This document shows positions 1-10,644 of a stretch of DNA of 64,000 bases, piece after piece (within the stretch, counting starts at the first letter, position 1; the number at the start of each line of letters is the position of its first letter). The DNA is from Nematopogon swammerdamellus (Eukaryota > Arthropoda > Insecta > Lepidoptera > Adelidae), in contig OX336348.1 of assembly GCA_946902875.1 (NCBI GenBank), positions 18,625,741-18,689,740 of the forward strand. Reading direction: 5' to 3'. The notes beneath the pieces were generated by a model. That model saw nothing but the letters and a program-made list of their open reading frames with translations. It did no database searches and was not told the origin of the DNA. The translations under genes were made by a program, and so were the position numbers.

Positions 1-829
1 CCTGTGATATGTACCACTATGTGTGCACTATTTTTACAGTTAATATTCCACTAAGTACGTACTTATATATCTATACTTATAGTCAATGTTATAATTTTCT
101 AATGTACTTAATGAAATAATAATATAACAATTTTAAAAGTAAAACATAATATACCTAACAGTGTACCGGTGAGAGTGTGCAGACTAAGTTAACTAGCTAA
201 TCATGCATATATTATTTGGCTTGGCGATCGGCTCTTTGTCGCGTAGATCTACCGGCAGGTATATAGCTGTACCTGCAACAGGTGTGAAGGACTCTAAAAT
301 ATAGCTACCTGTCCCTCGCGTCGTGGGCTAATCGCCTACGGTGCCCGGAGGTACCGCGATATGCCCCGAGCAAGGTCGAGCCAATCTGTGCCGTAGTACA
401 ATAGGTGTATCTATAAAAGTTAGGTTATTTCATAAAATTTTATGTAGGTATGTCGCATTATATCTTAAATAAATATCACGTTACTCACGCCTTCGGGGAA
501 GAACACTTCCGGGTCAGCTTACTACGAATACTACGTGTCGCATTTTTAACGGTCACTTTTTTCTTGGTAGGATTTCTTGACTTAGGCTCGCTGCATATCA
601 AATATAATACTTCCACGCACAGATTTTATCTATTATTAACGATATTACTTGAAATATTAAGTCTACGTTGCAAATTTATATTATTAACAAAAAAGATAAA
701 ACACCAGTCCTATAATTTAAACTTGACAGCTGCAACGCAGTGTTGCCACTGGTAAACCGTATTTGAAATAATGTGGTCATTGTGCGCTCGTTAGAAAACG
801 ACACAATACATCGTTACAATCTAAGCTTG
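1..829. other. No gene recognised
   Basis: AT-rich non-coding sequence at 1-180 is followed by mixed sequence. A 101-codon open frame at 450-755 (+) has no recognisable domain and low-complexity Leu/Thr content, and I do not believe it is a gene. I see no RNA gene or repeat boundary here. Confidence 0.5.
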
Positions 830-2090
830 CAATGGCTTCACCGAACATATCCGGGCCCATCGGCAGTAGAGGAGGGTATTAATCGAGGTCGGGACTAGCG
901 AGTGGCCACTCTAAATTTCCCGCGCATGCTTCACGTTTCGGCTCGCATCAAGCCCTCGTCAGCTAGTCTGCGTTGACTAGGACGCGGGGAAACCACCAGT
1001 CTCGCTCTCGACCTCCCTCTCTCTACCTATCCATATTCTGTAGGATGCTTCCAGTGACGTTTTCGAAGCTCTCTCCATATATGAGCTTAGCGTCGATCTT
1101 GGCTGCCCCAGATTCTTGAAGAGACTGTAGAGCGACTTCGCTGGTAGTCCTCTTGCTCCGACTTCCACAGCGAAGAGATCAGTCTTGAATCCGTTTCTCA
1201 CAATCCGGTCTACTAAGTTGCAGTACTTGTTAAGTTTGATGTTGTGGTCCTTCGGTATGTTACTTTCCCATGTAACTGTAAGTTCAACAAGTACTACATG
1301 CTTTGTCACTTTTGAGAATATGAGTATATCCGGTCTTAATGCTGTGGTACAGATTTCCGAAGGCATTTGGTAATGCTTCTCATGTGTGTCCATCAACAAT
1401 TCCCAATCCTTTGCTGCTCTGGAAGCCGTTACTGGTTTGCCCTTTCCTGGTCCGTGCAATTGACAGGTTGATGGCCTCTCTGATGATTTGGAGGACTTCA
1501 TCATGACGGTAGGAATACTGGCCTCGCTCAAGTAGTATTTTGCATCCGCATAACAAATGTTTGGCCGTGCCTACGAACTCCTTACATGACGGGCATAGTC
1601 TATTTGTAGATTTCACCCATCTAACTAGGTTACTCGGGTCGGGGAGAGTAAGCTGGAATGCATTTAAGTAGAACTTAAGCAGCTCAGGGGACCAGTTGTA
1701 TATTATGGATTTCCACTTCAATGCAGGAGGTCTGCAGAAGTCGCCCACTGTTAGCCAATCATTCTGCATTTCTAGCTTTAAGGCATGAAATTTGAAGCCT
1801 TGTTCCATGTCCTACTGAGCAAAACCTTTCAGTATTTCTTTATCAGATTTTGCTGTTTCTATGCCCAGTCCAGATCTATTGGTGCGTGTAACAACTTGGA
1901 ATGATTTGTAGAAGTCAAGTCTCGATTCCAGTTCATCTGATAGCGATGTGTAGGGTAAGGCTTGAATAGCGCTATCATTGGAGTCTTGTATACGAGTGAG
2001 TATACATCGTTTGGCTATTCTCGCCTTTTAATAAAATATCGACGGCTTCTTAATGTTCAGTCCAAAGTTATTGTGAGATCTGTACAGCGT
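830..2090 (-). pseudogene. 3' half of a restriction-like-endonuclease (R2/HERO/Utopia-type) LINE, frameshifted
   Basis: Read from about 2,090 leftward, this encodes the C-terminal part of a site-specific-type non-LTR retrotransposon protein. The segment at 1808-1380 carries a zinc knuckle of the form C-x2-C-x7-H-x4-C (CPSC..H..C), as seen after the RT of R2-group elements. It is followed in another frame (1531-977) by an endonuclease-like domain with the R-P-D then E-L-T-V-T-W-E pattern of the PD-(D/E)XK nuclease. Conserved coding similarity continues upstream of the first Met to about 1,990, through a stop near 1,810. The two frames overlap, so a frameshift lies near 1,440. The sequence from 976 to 830 is probably 3' UTR. 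No RT core is visible, so the copy is truncated and dead. The clade (HERO versus Utopia versus R2) is not settled. Confidence 0.75.
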
Positions 2091-2229
2091 TGACGAGTCA
2101 GCCGGGTGAGCCCGTCCAAACACCGAGCATACCTACTAGGTAGGTATTCTCCTTGCGTCCAAACCATGACTTCAGGAATCTGGTCACATAGTTTTGATGT
2201 CAGGTAGTTATCGTAAATCCATGCCTTTT

Positions 2230-3890
2230 GTGTACCCAGGATGGGAAGATTGTCAGTTTGGCGGAGGCTCTCTTCGAAAAGTTGGAAAATTACTCCCACC
2301 TAAACTACGTACACCACATTTCTATATGCTACTCAAAATTCATAAAGACAATCACCCAGAACGACCAATCGTGGCATCATATGACAGTCCCACAGAAAGA
2401 ACATCAGCCTTCATCGACTATCACCTTTAACCATTACTTAAAAACCTTTCATCTTATGTACGCGACACTTATCACTTTCTGGAAATACTTAAAAACACAG
2501 CTCTACCACCAACACCTAGTGAAATTGTACTTGTAACCATAGACGTCGTCTCTCTCTACACAAATATACCACATGAAGCAGGCCTAAGCGCGATGGAGTC
2601 ATTCTTATCAAGCAGACAACAGCAAATTCTGTGAACAAAATTTATGTGTTATTTGGCCAAATTTGTCCTCAAAAATAACTGTTTTAGTTTCGAAAACAAA
2701 TTTTATCACCAAATAAAAGGCACTGCGATGGGGACAAGAATGGCTCCCGCCTACGCAAATCTGTATATGGGAAAGTTAGAAACAGATTTCCTTCAAAACA
2801 CCCAACTGAAACCGCTAATCTGGCTGCGATTTATAGACGACATTTTCATTATTTGGAATTATTCTATAGACACCTTTAATACATTCCTGAGAGACCTAAA
2901 TACTTTCAGCCCACTAAATTTTACACTGTATCTCGGAAAAATCTATGACATTTCTTGACGTTGACATCACACTCACAAATAACCAAATTTACACTTTAGT
3001 TCACTTCAAACCTACCAATAAACTGCAATACCTACACTACACCAGCTGCCGTCCACCGCATATAAAACGATCCATCCCATATTCACTATCCGTCAGAGGT
3101 TGGCAAATCTGTAATAACCAGGAATCACACATACAAAATCATACATAACACTATAAAAAATGCCCTCCTACAGAGAAGTTACCCAGAAACAACCATCAAT
3201 AAACAAATGAGCAAACATATAATATACAACTCACCATCTAACAACAATACCGCAGAACCGAACACATTACGATTCATCACACCATACTTTCACGGAGCAA
3301 ACAAAATAAACACCTCATCCAAGGCAATCTTCCAATCCTCCAAACAAGCAACGAAACAAAAAACCTACCTAAACCAGCGGCCGTCGTTTTTAAACAAAAA
3401 CCAAACCTGTCTAGAATTCTATAAAAAAAGAAACCATTTCAAGAAAACACAATATCATCATCATCCGGTACCACACCATGGTGCCACAAACGCTGTAAAA
3501 TATGTGAAATCATTAACACAAACATCAACATTCACCCGACAAACTCAAATCATATAAGTCACAACCATACTCAAGCTGCAAAACCTCTTCATGCGTATAC
3601 ATTTTGGAATGCCGTCATTGCACATCATACCACATAGATTCAACCATCAATTCATTATACATTAGGATTGATCTCCACAGATTCACATCGAACTCAGTAA
3701 ACTCGCCACTTTCCATCTCAACACACTGCCGACATCATCAAACTCCATTCAACCAATGCTTCATCGTCGTCTAATTAAGTCATTCAACCCACCATTAAAA
3801 GAAATAGAGCTACGAACATGGGAGTCATCTTTATATGGAATCTCAGCGCGCATCACTCACCCGGCTTGAATATCATCCATTAAACTATTG
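2230..3890 (+). pseudogene. Penelope-like element with RT and GIY-YIG remnants
   Basis: Pieces in several frames add up to a Penelope-like retroelement. At 2290-2590 there is the RT entry region with P-x-F-Y-x-L-x-K-I-H-K followed by the catalytic block IDVVSLYTNIP. At 2680-2960 come the GTAMGTRMAP block and the second catalytic motif FIDDIF. At 2945-3110 comes the thumb-side block with LQYLHYTSC. At 3560-3740 a Cys-rich linker and a degraded GIY-YIG-like domain (CVYILEC) are readable. Frameshifts fall near 2,430, 2,620, 2,945 and 3,150, so the element cannot be active. It ends near the A-run at 3,890 with a short 3' region. It directly abuts the RLE LINE on the left. Assignment to Penelope-like elements is firm; the subgroup is not. 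Confidence 0.85.
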
Positions 3891-4061
3891 CAAAAAAAAA
3901 AAGGGTTTGACACTGACACCTTAGCCATTATATAATTTTTCCACTCGAAATATTTATGCTTGGTGATTTCGACAGACACGTCGAAATATTTGCAAATGTG
4001 TAATTTGTTTAATAACTATATTGTGTAAATAATAAAACAAAATAATAGCCATATTATTGGT

Positions 4062-4338
4062 GTGAATAAAAATATATTTCAATCTCAATATAGAATTAAA
4101 AATAAGAGAGACATTATAAATAGCTCAAGTGTTGCAAATTACTTTAATAAATATTTTTCTACTATTGCTCAGGAAACAATTAAAAATATCAAAGCTAGTT
4201 CTGAAGCTGCATCACAATATTTAGTAAGTTACACTCAACGAAATATTAAAACGATTAAAACTTTCAATCCAGTCTCACATTGTGAAATAAAAAATATCAT
4301 TAGAAATCTTAAGACCAAAAATTCCCAAGGCCTTTCTT
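4062..4338 (+). pseudogene. LINE ORF2 fragment (part 1 of a split copy)
   Basis: This stretch translates to the linker between endonuclease and RT of a jockey-superfamily LINE. It matches, residue by residue over much of its length, the protein at 28427-25731 on the other strand (both share the N-K-F/Y-FSTIA block and the P-K/T-x-S-Q block). The copy breaks at about 4,338, where a (CGGA)n repeat begins. The RT core that should follow is missing. It resumes at 4,650 and, after a 7.7 kb insertion, at 12,412. Confidence 0.8.
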
Positions 4339-4649
4339 TTGGTTTCTTCTATGGGAACCCCCGTGATTTTTTTACTTTTTCTTATTTTTATTATTTGTTG
4401 TTATATCGACCATAATAACACATATTCTGCGAATATTTCAACGGGCTACCTATTACGGTTCAAGAGATACAGCCCTCGTACAGACAGACAGACAGATGGA
4501 CGGACGGACGGACGGACGGACGGACGGACGGACGGACGGACGGACGGACGGACGGAAGGACGGACGGACGGACGGACGGACGGACAGACAGACAGACAGA
4601 CAGACGGCTTCGGCTTAGTAATAGGGTCCCGTACCGGATACGGAACCCC
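4339..4649 (+). repeat. Lepidopteran-type repeat with a (CGGA)n microsatellite
   Basis: The sequence runs through an AT-rich lead, a (CAGA)n tract, a ~100 bp (CGGA)n tract at about 4,496-4,587, a second (CAGA)n tract, and then a conserved tail (AATAGGGTCCCGT...GGATACGGAACCCC). This is the common lepidopteran organisation in which a tetranucleotide tract is flanked by the GGGTCCCGT/GGAACCC motif. It sits inside the LINE copy in place of the RT core, so its arrival was accompanied by a deletion of roughly 1 kb of LINE. Translations such as Arg-Thr-Asp-Gly repeats are artefacts. Confidence 0.75.
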
Positions 4650-4721
4650 AAAAATCAAAGAACTGTGTGGTAGCACGGTAGGCAAGCCGCCAAAACTGTC
4701 TATTATGCTTACTTCGATAGT
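4650..4721 (+). pseudogene. LINE ORF2 fragment (part 2 of the split copy)
   Basis: Seventy bases resume the same LINE after the microsatellite insert. The translation KIKELCG matches the LINE at 25.7-28.4 kb, and a frameshifted Y-Y-A-Y-F-D-S corresponds to its Y-H-A-Y-F-E-S. The segment stops at an AGT that is repeated at 12,409-12,411, where the coding frame picks up again. Confidence 0.75.
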
Positions 4722-5191
4722 TACACTAGTCAACCAGGAGTTTTGATGTATGGAGACCCATACATTAATTCCTCAGTCAATGAAACTTTCATAATATCTT
4801 GGAGTAATGTTCGGAATTACGACTGACAAATAATCCAACATTTTTTTTTACGGGAAGTTGGGTATTTTCACAGAAAAGTGAAAATTTAATATAACTCCTA
4901 TAGACAAATTGCTCCGTCCAAAGTTACTTCGCCATAGGGTAGGTATTATTTATATGAATACGTACGTAACAAAATCCAATATTTTTTTTATATGGAAATG
5001 GTTAATTAAAAACAAAATGTGTTTTTTTACTATATTTTTCTCGGCAAAATTGCTCAGTCGGTTCTTTAATCTGGATATACCTTAGTATTATTATGTACAT
5101 CAATAAGCATAAGAATCTAACAACTTTTTTATTTGCATCATTTTTTTTCAAGGTGACGACCGAAACTCTGTTCCGGAAAATTCCTCCGTCC
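4722..5191 (+). repeat. Left terminal inverted repeat of the 7.7 kb element
   Basis: AT-rich arm matching 12408-11951 in inverse, including the CTCCGTCC inner edge. The apparent 88-codon open frame on the minus strand here and its near copy in the right arm are simply the same repeat read twice. Confidence 0.75.
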
Positions 5192-5524
5192 GTTTTTATT
5201 GTTGAATTATGATTAGGAATTTTGAAGAAAATTATTTGGAAAAGAATCCAACAAAAATCCATCGGCAAGTTTAAAAAACAAGCGGGCCAAGGCGGGCGCG
5301 GTGCGCAGAGGAACGGCCGGCCGCGGGAGGTGAGAGACGCGGCATTTTCCCCTCCTCTGCGCCCGTGCCGCGCCGCGCCGCCCCTGGCGCGCCGTTACCT
5401 ATTTTTTTTTCATTCGTGGTCATTGTGGCAAAATCTAACATTGTTTTACCTTTTATTTTTTTATTTGTTAGTACTAAGCATGCACCTTGCTTTTTTATGT
5501 CTTGACTGCATACATACAAAGCCG
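5192..5524. other. Unresolved interior with a GC-rich block
   Basis: After the left arm there is an AT-rich 80 bp stretch, then a very GC-rich block at 5,281-5,396 (rich in CGCGCCGCG) ending in a T-run. It has no coding signal that I trust. Such blocks are common in lepidopteran SINE/MITE sequence, but I cannot name the family. Confidence 0.4.
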
Positions 5525-5889
5525 AAAAATGAATGGAAAAGATATATCCCGACCAGGACTCGAACCTGGAACTCTGGCTTGAGCCACCATCATCATCATC
5601 ATCATCATCAGCACGTGTCGGTCCACTGCTGGACATAGGCCTATCCCATGGCACGCCACCACACGCGGTCTTCCGCTCTTCTTATCCACCCACTCCCAGC
5701 TACCTTTTTAAGGTCGTCTGTCTACCTAGCCGGGGGCGTCCCACACTACGTTTGGTTTTACGTGGCCTCCATTCGGGCACTCGCCTACCATTGAGCCGCC
5801 AGCGCGTTGCCAATTTCGCTATAGGGTCGTGATTTATCTTTCTCCAAATCTCGAGCTGTTACGGCTTCTATGTAGTAGGTATGACGCAT
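5525..5889 (-). mobile_element. tRNA-derived SINE, copy 1, split by an RTE tail
   Basis: On the minus strand this reads as a SINE with a box-B-like GGTTCGAGTCC and an extended tail of the type CCATTCATTTTTCGGCTTTG. The head lies at 5889-5798 and the remainder at 5585-5525, separated by an RTE-derived insert. It faces copy 2 head to head, making a small inverted pair. Confidence 0.7.
5586..5790 (-). mobile_element. RTE-clade LINE 3' tail, 205 bp
   Basis: On the minus strand the sequence encodes the worn C-terminus of an RTE protein (GRP...R...WW pattern) and ends in the RTE-type tail AGGCCTATGTCCAGCAGTGG followed by (GAT)n. The insert is flanked by the 7 bp direct repeat TTGAGCC (5579-5585 and 5791-5797), so it is a 5'-truncated target-primed insertion into the SINE. 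Confidence 0.8.
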
Positions 5890-6060
5890 TCATCTGCGTT
5901 CAACGCACGCTGTTGGCAACGCGCTGGCGGGTCAAGCCGGAATTCCAGGTTCGAGTCCGGGTCGGGATATATCTTTTTCCATTCATTTTTCGGCTTTGTA
6001 TTTATGTAGTGAAGAAATATATAAAAAGCAAGGTACATGCTTAGTTCTAGCAAATAAAAA
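5890..6060 (+). mobile_element. tRNA-derived SINE, copy 2
   Basis: Same family as copy 1 in the opposite orientation: AACGCGCTGGC, box B GGTTCGAGTCC, then the CATTCATTTTTCGGCTTTG tail and an A-rich end. The 6060-6184 spacer that follows shows nothing recognisable. Confidence 0.65.
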
Positions 6061-6184
6061 TAAAATGTTAAAACCCAGTCAACTTCTAGTGTCCGATGCC
6101 AAACACGAATTTGGCGACGACAGCATAAGATTCAATATGGAATTATGCAAGTTGACTGAATGCAGGTAAATGCGTCATACCTAC

Positions 6185-6305
6185 TACATAGAAGCCGAAA
6201 CAGTTCGAGATTTGGAGAAAGATACATCACGACCAGATAGCGAAATTAGCAACGCGCTGGCAGCAGCTCAAGCCGGAGTTCCAGGTTCGAGTCCAGATCG
6301 AGATA
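6185..6305 (+). mobile_element. tRNA-derived SINE, copy 3 (3'-truncated)
   Basis: The head CATAGAAGCCGAAAC through box B (GGTTCGAGTCC) is present. The copy ends at GATCGAGATAT where the poly(A) end of LINE copy A begins on the other strand. Confidence 0.65.
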
Positions 6306-7726
6306 TTTTTTTTTATTGACCGCGCGACATATGGCCCCGAGTCACCCATAAGGTGTCTAACGACGCCCATGGATATTCTGTTGCGAATGCCATGCCGGCC
6401 TGACTGGTGCCCATTCACGGCCCTCTTGAGGACCCGAGACTGTACTTGGGGGGAAATATATGGGCAGGAAGAGCGTTCCAGAGTTTACCGGTTCTGTAGA
6501 GGAAAGATCTGCAGAATCGATTGGTACGCATCCGCGGTAAGTCCAGCGTGTAGGAATGCAATCCCTGCCCAGTATGCATGGTGCGAAGGTGGAAAGAGGA
6601 CGGCGGGATCGCATTAAACAGCTCCTCCAAGCACTCCCCATGGAATAAGCGATAGAACACACTTAGGGAGCCGATATCCCTACGGTGTTGCAGTGGTTCT
6701 AGATCGCAGGACACTTCGGGGTCACCCACTAGTCGCACGGCTCGACGCTGGATTGAGTCCAGAAGCGCAAGCTAGTATTTGGCAGAGCCATCCCACAGGT
6801 GCGAGCAGTACCTGATCTGCGATTTATACAGAAGCAGCTTTTGGTCCGGCGTGAAGTACCGTCGCACATTATTTATTGAGTACGCCTAGCTTTTTAGAAG
6901 CCAGCTTGGTCTTCCTCTCGATATGGCGACGAAAGTTCAGGTCGTGCGACATTTGTACTCCGAGGACCCCGAGGTGTTCGCTTAATTTAAGCGACGTGCC
7001 TTGGAATGAAGGAGCCGGTGTGAACGCCGCTCTCTTCGCACTGAACGCGCAAACTTGTGTCTTGGAAGCGTTGAACTCGACCAACTACGGCCCCATTCGG
7101 AAATAGAGCCGAGTGTGTGTTCGAGCTCAGACACAATTCTTCGCCTCTTCTCATCCACAACATCCCGACTGGCTGAAGGGTGACTGGTGTAGGATTCATG
7201 TGCCGTACTGTCGCCGGCATAACATTGTATGTTGCCCAGAGACAGCATATCATTGACATGCAGAAGAAACAGCGTGGGTGACAACACAGATCCTTGTGGT
7301 ACGTCGGCGTTCACTGACATGGCGTCCGACGAGCAACCGTAGTGGACGTTTGCTAAATGAATGCTACGCCCATGTAGGAAGTCGGTGACCCAGTCACAGA
7401 GGCCAGAAGGAATTCCGTAAGCCGGCAATTTGCCCAAGAGCTACTTGTGCCAAACCCGGTCAAATGCCTTGGCAATATCAAGGCCAATTGCCAAGGATTC
7501 ACCATGGCCTTCAAGCGATTCCCCCCCAAAGGTGAGTGACGTACGCTAGGAGATCACCAGCAGATCGTTTTGGCCGGAAGCCGTATTGCCGATCGCTGAT
7601 GAGGACATTCATCTCTAGGTACTTCATGAGCTGCGCATTGACAATGCGCTGCATCACCTTACAGAGAAGGGAGGTAATCGCTATAGGTCGATAGTTTGAC
7701 GGGTTGGAGGGGTCACCCTTTTTGGG
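6306..7726 (-). pseudogene. LINE copy A, RT half (jockey-superfamily)
   Basis: Minus-strand RT portion of a non-LTR retrotransposon. From 7,726 leftward: PKKGDPSNPSNYRPIA (RT entry motif), the QYGFRP block, a GSVLSPTLFLLH block (RT motif 4 region), a damaged catalytic site where the usual Y-A-D-D reads Y-A-G-D, and the C-terminal region with HRRDIGSLSVFYR and FCRSFLYRTGKLWNALP. Several frameshifts and stops break it (for example near 7,440-7,510, 7,080 and 6,860). It ends in an A-tail at 6306-6314. The endonuclease half of the same copy lies at 11950-10645, displaced by LINE copy B. Confidence 0.8.
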
Positions 7727-10644
7727 CACACCCCTACACCACTATTTAGCGTCGACTCGACCAACGTGTGGGGGTTGCACACCAATCTTAATGCCGTCCA
7801 TCACCACCTGGAGACGATGAAGCCGACCTTGCTTTTTCTGACGAAAACGCAAATATCTCGCCCTGCTGACACTTCTTACTTGCACCACCCTGGCTACACC
7901 CTGGAAGAATCCTTCCGCTCGCGAGCCGGAGTCTGCCTGTTTATCAGGGCGGATATTTGCTGTCGTCGCCTGCGCTGCATTGAGGCTCTCAATACTCTGG
8001 GCCGACGTGGATCTGGGAACGGTGTCGCGGGTGCACGCCTGTCTCTACAGGTCGCACTCTGGCAATGTGGAGACAGCTCGGTTATTCGAGTACCTGAGTG
8101 GAGCGGTAGACAAAGTCCAAGAGCGGTTCCCCACCGCGGATTTGGTTCTCCTTGGAGACTTCAATGCCAATCACGAGGCATGGCTAGGCTCCAGGAGAAC
8201 TGACTTTGCGAGGAGAGCCGCCTACGACTTCGCCCTGACGGATGACCTGTCTCAAATGGTAGACCAGTCCACCAGGCTGCCAGATATAGACGGTCATGGA
8301 CCCTCTCTGCTGGATCTTCTGCTGACAACGAACCCCACTGGATATAAGGTCGTAGTGAGAGCCCCGCTGTGTTCTTCTGATCATTGTTTAGTGGGGTACA
8401 CGGTGCCATCTTCGCCTTCTCAGTCCCGTACTGGAGGAACGCGTCGAATTTGGCACTACGCGTCAGCAGATTGGGATGGGATGCGAGAACACTTCGCATC
8501 CTACCCTTGGAGAGAGATTTGCTTCAGTTCGGATGTTCCGTCGCAATGTGCAAATACCGTTGCCGAGGTAGTTCTGGCGACAATGGAAATGTTTATTCCA
8601 AGCGCCTCTGTCCACCTCGGTGGTAAAAGCCAACCATGGTACAGCCGCGACTGTGCTGATGCTGTCGTAGCTAAATGGCCAAATTTGACCACATCGGCAG
8701 AATCGGTGATAGTCTGAACCAGCACCCAACTGAGAGCCGTGAGTTCTGGTCTCTCGCCAAATCTGTCGAGTCGAATTTCTGCCGCTCCTCTCTTCCACCT
8801 CTGCAGTGTCCTGGAGGCTCAATTTCCCACTCCGCAAAGGAGAAAGCCGACTTACTGGTATCTCTCTTTGCGGGGAACTCCAACCTGGACGATGGGTTTA
8901 CCGTTTAGTTTACCGGTTCTGTAGAGGAAAGATCTGCAGAATCGATTGGTACGCATCCGCCGTAAGTCCAGCGCGTAGGGATGCAATCCCTTGCAAACTT
9001 TATTAATTTGTCTAATTTCAGGATTATTCATCAATACCTACTGATTTGCTTATATTTTATGTTTAACTTTTTTAGGAGGAATACTAATTTTATTTATTTA
9101 TGTGTCAAGAATTGCTTCTATGCCCAGTGCGGGTGGTGCGAAGGTGGAAAGGGGACGGGAAATCTGCGTTTGTGCAAGCGGTACCCAAAAAGGGTGACCG
9201 CTCAAACCCGTCAAACTACCGACCTATAGCGATAATCTCCCTTCTCTGTAAGGTGATGGAGCGCATTATCAATGCGCAGCTCATGAAGTACCTAGAGACG
9301 AATGAACTCATCAGCGACCGGCAATACGGCTTCCGGCCAAAACGACCTGCTGGTGATCTCCTAGCGTACGTCACTCACCTCTGGAGGGAATCGCTTGAAG
9401 GTCATGGTGAATCCTTGGCAATTGGCCTTGATATTGCCAAGGCATTTGACCGGGTTTGGTACAAGTCGCACTTGGGCAAATTGCCGGCTTACGGACTTTC
9501 TTCTGGCCTCTGTGACTGGGTCGCCGACTTCCTACATGGGCGTAGCATTAATTCAGCAACCGTCCACTACGGTTGCTCGTCGGACGCCATGTCAGTGAAC
9601 GCCGGCGTACCACAGGGATCTGTGTTGTCACCCACGCTGTTTCTTCTGCACATCAATGATATGCTGTCTCTGGGTAACATACATTGATGACAGTACGGCA
9701 CTTGTGTCTGAGCTCGAACACACACTTGATCGACTCTATTTCCGAATAGGGCCGTAGTAATTTGGTCGAGTTCAACGCTTCCAAGACACAAGCTCGCGTG
9801 TTCAGTGCGAAGAGAGCGGCGTTCACACCGGCTCCTTCATTCCAAGGCACGTCGCTTAAATTAAGTGAACACCTCGGGGTCCTCGGAGTCGAACTGTCGC
9901 ACGACCTGAACTTTCGTCGTCATATCGAGGGGAAGGCCAAGCTGGCTTCTAAAAAGCTGGGCGAACTCAATAAGGTGCGACGCTACTTCACGCCGGACCA
10001 AAAGGTGTTTTTTTTTTATGTAATCCGGTATGGATGGCTGAGTCGGGGGGGCCAAAGCTCATGCTCCGACCAGCCAATTTCACCTCCGAGAAGGTATAAT
10101 TCTTCTCTATAAATCGCAGATCAGGTCCTGCTTGGAGTACTGCTCGCACCTGTAAGATGGCTCTGCCAAATACCAGCTTGCGCCTCTGGACTCAATCCAG
10201 CGTCGAGCCGTGCGACTAGTGGGTGACCCTGAAGTGTCCTGCGATCTAGAACCACTTCAACACCGTAGGGATGTCGGCGCCCTAAGTATGTTCTATCGCT
10301 TATTGCTTGGAGGAGCTGTTTAATGCGATCCCGCCGTCCTCTTTCCACCTTCACACCACGCGCACTGGGCAGGGACTGCATCCCTACATGCTGGACTTAC
10401 CGCGGATGCGTACCAATCGATTCTGCAGATCTTTCCTCTACAGAACCGGTAAACTCTGGCACGCTCTCCCTGCACATATATTTCCCCCCAAGTACAGTCT
10501 GGGGTCCTTCAAGAGGGCCGTGAATGAGCACCATACAGGCCGGCATGGCATTCGGAACCCCCGCATACGATCGAATGTCCATCGGCGTCGTTAGACACCT
10601 TATGGGTGGCTCGGCGCCATGCGACGCGCTGTCAATAAAAAAAA
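7727..10644 (+). mobile_element. LINE copy B inserted into copy A, internally rearranged
   Basis: A second copy of the same LINE lies on the opposite strand to copy A. It is bounded by the 10 bp direct repeat CCTTTTTGGG (7717-7726 and 10645-10654) and ends in AATAAAAAAAA. The endonuclease region spans 7,766-8,905: the LLGDFNA and SLLDLLL motifs and a C-S-S-D-H end motif are readable. RT spans about 9,160-10,600: NPSNYRPIA, LDIAKAFDRVW and GVPQGSVLSPTLFLLH, then the C-terminal region with FCRSFLYRTGKLW. Between them, 8,905-9,170 holds an inverted piece of the element's own 3' coding region, interrupted by ~130 bp of AT-rich sequence. Frameshifts are numerous, so the copy is dead. Confidence 0.8.

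Noticed and set aside
450..755. 101-codon small membrane-like protein
   Set aside because: AT-driven Leu/Ile composition, no signal or family, no supporting context.
4446..4746. Arg-Thr-Asp-Gly / Pro-Ser-Val-Arg repeat proteins
   Set aside because: They are translations of the (CGGA)n tract.
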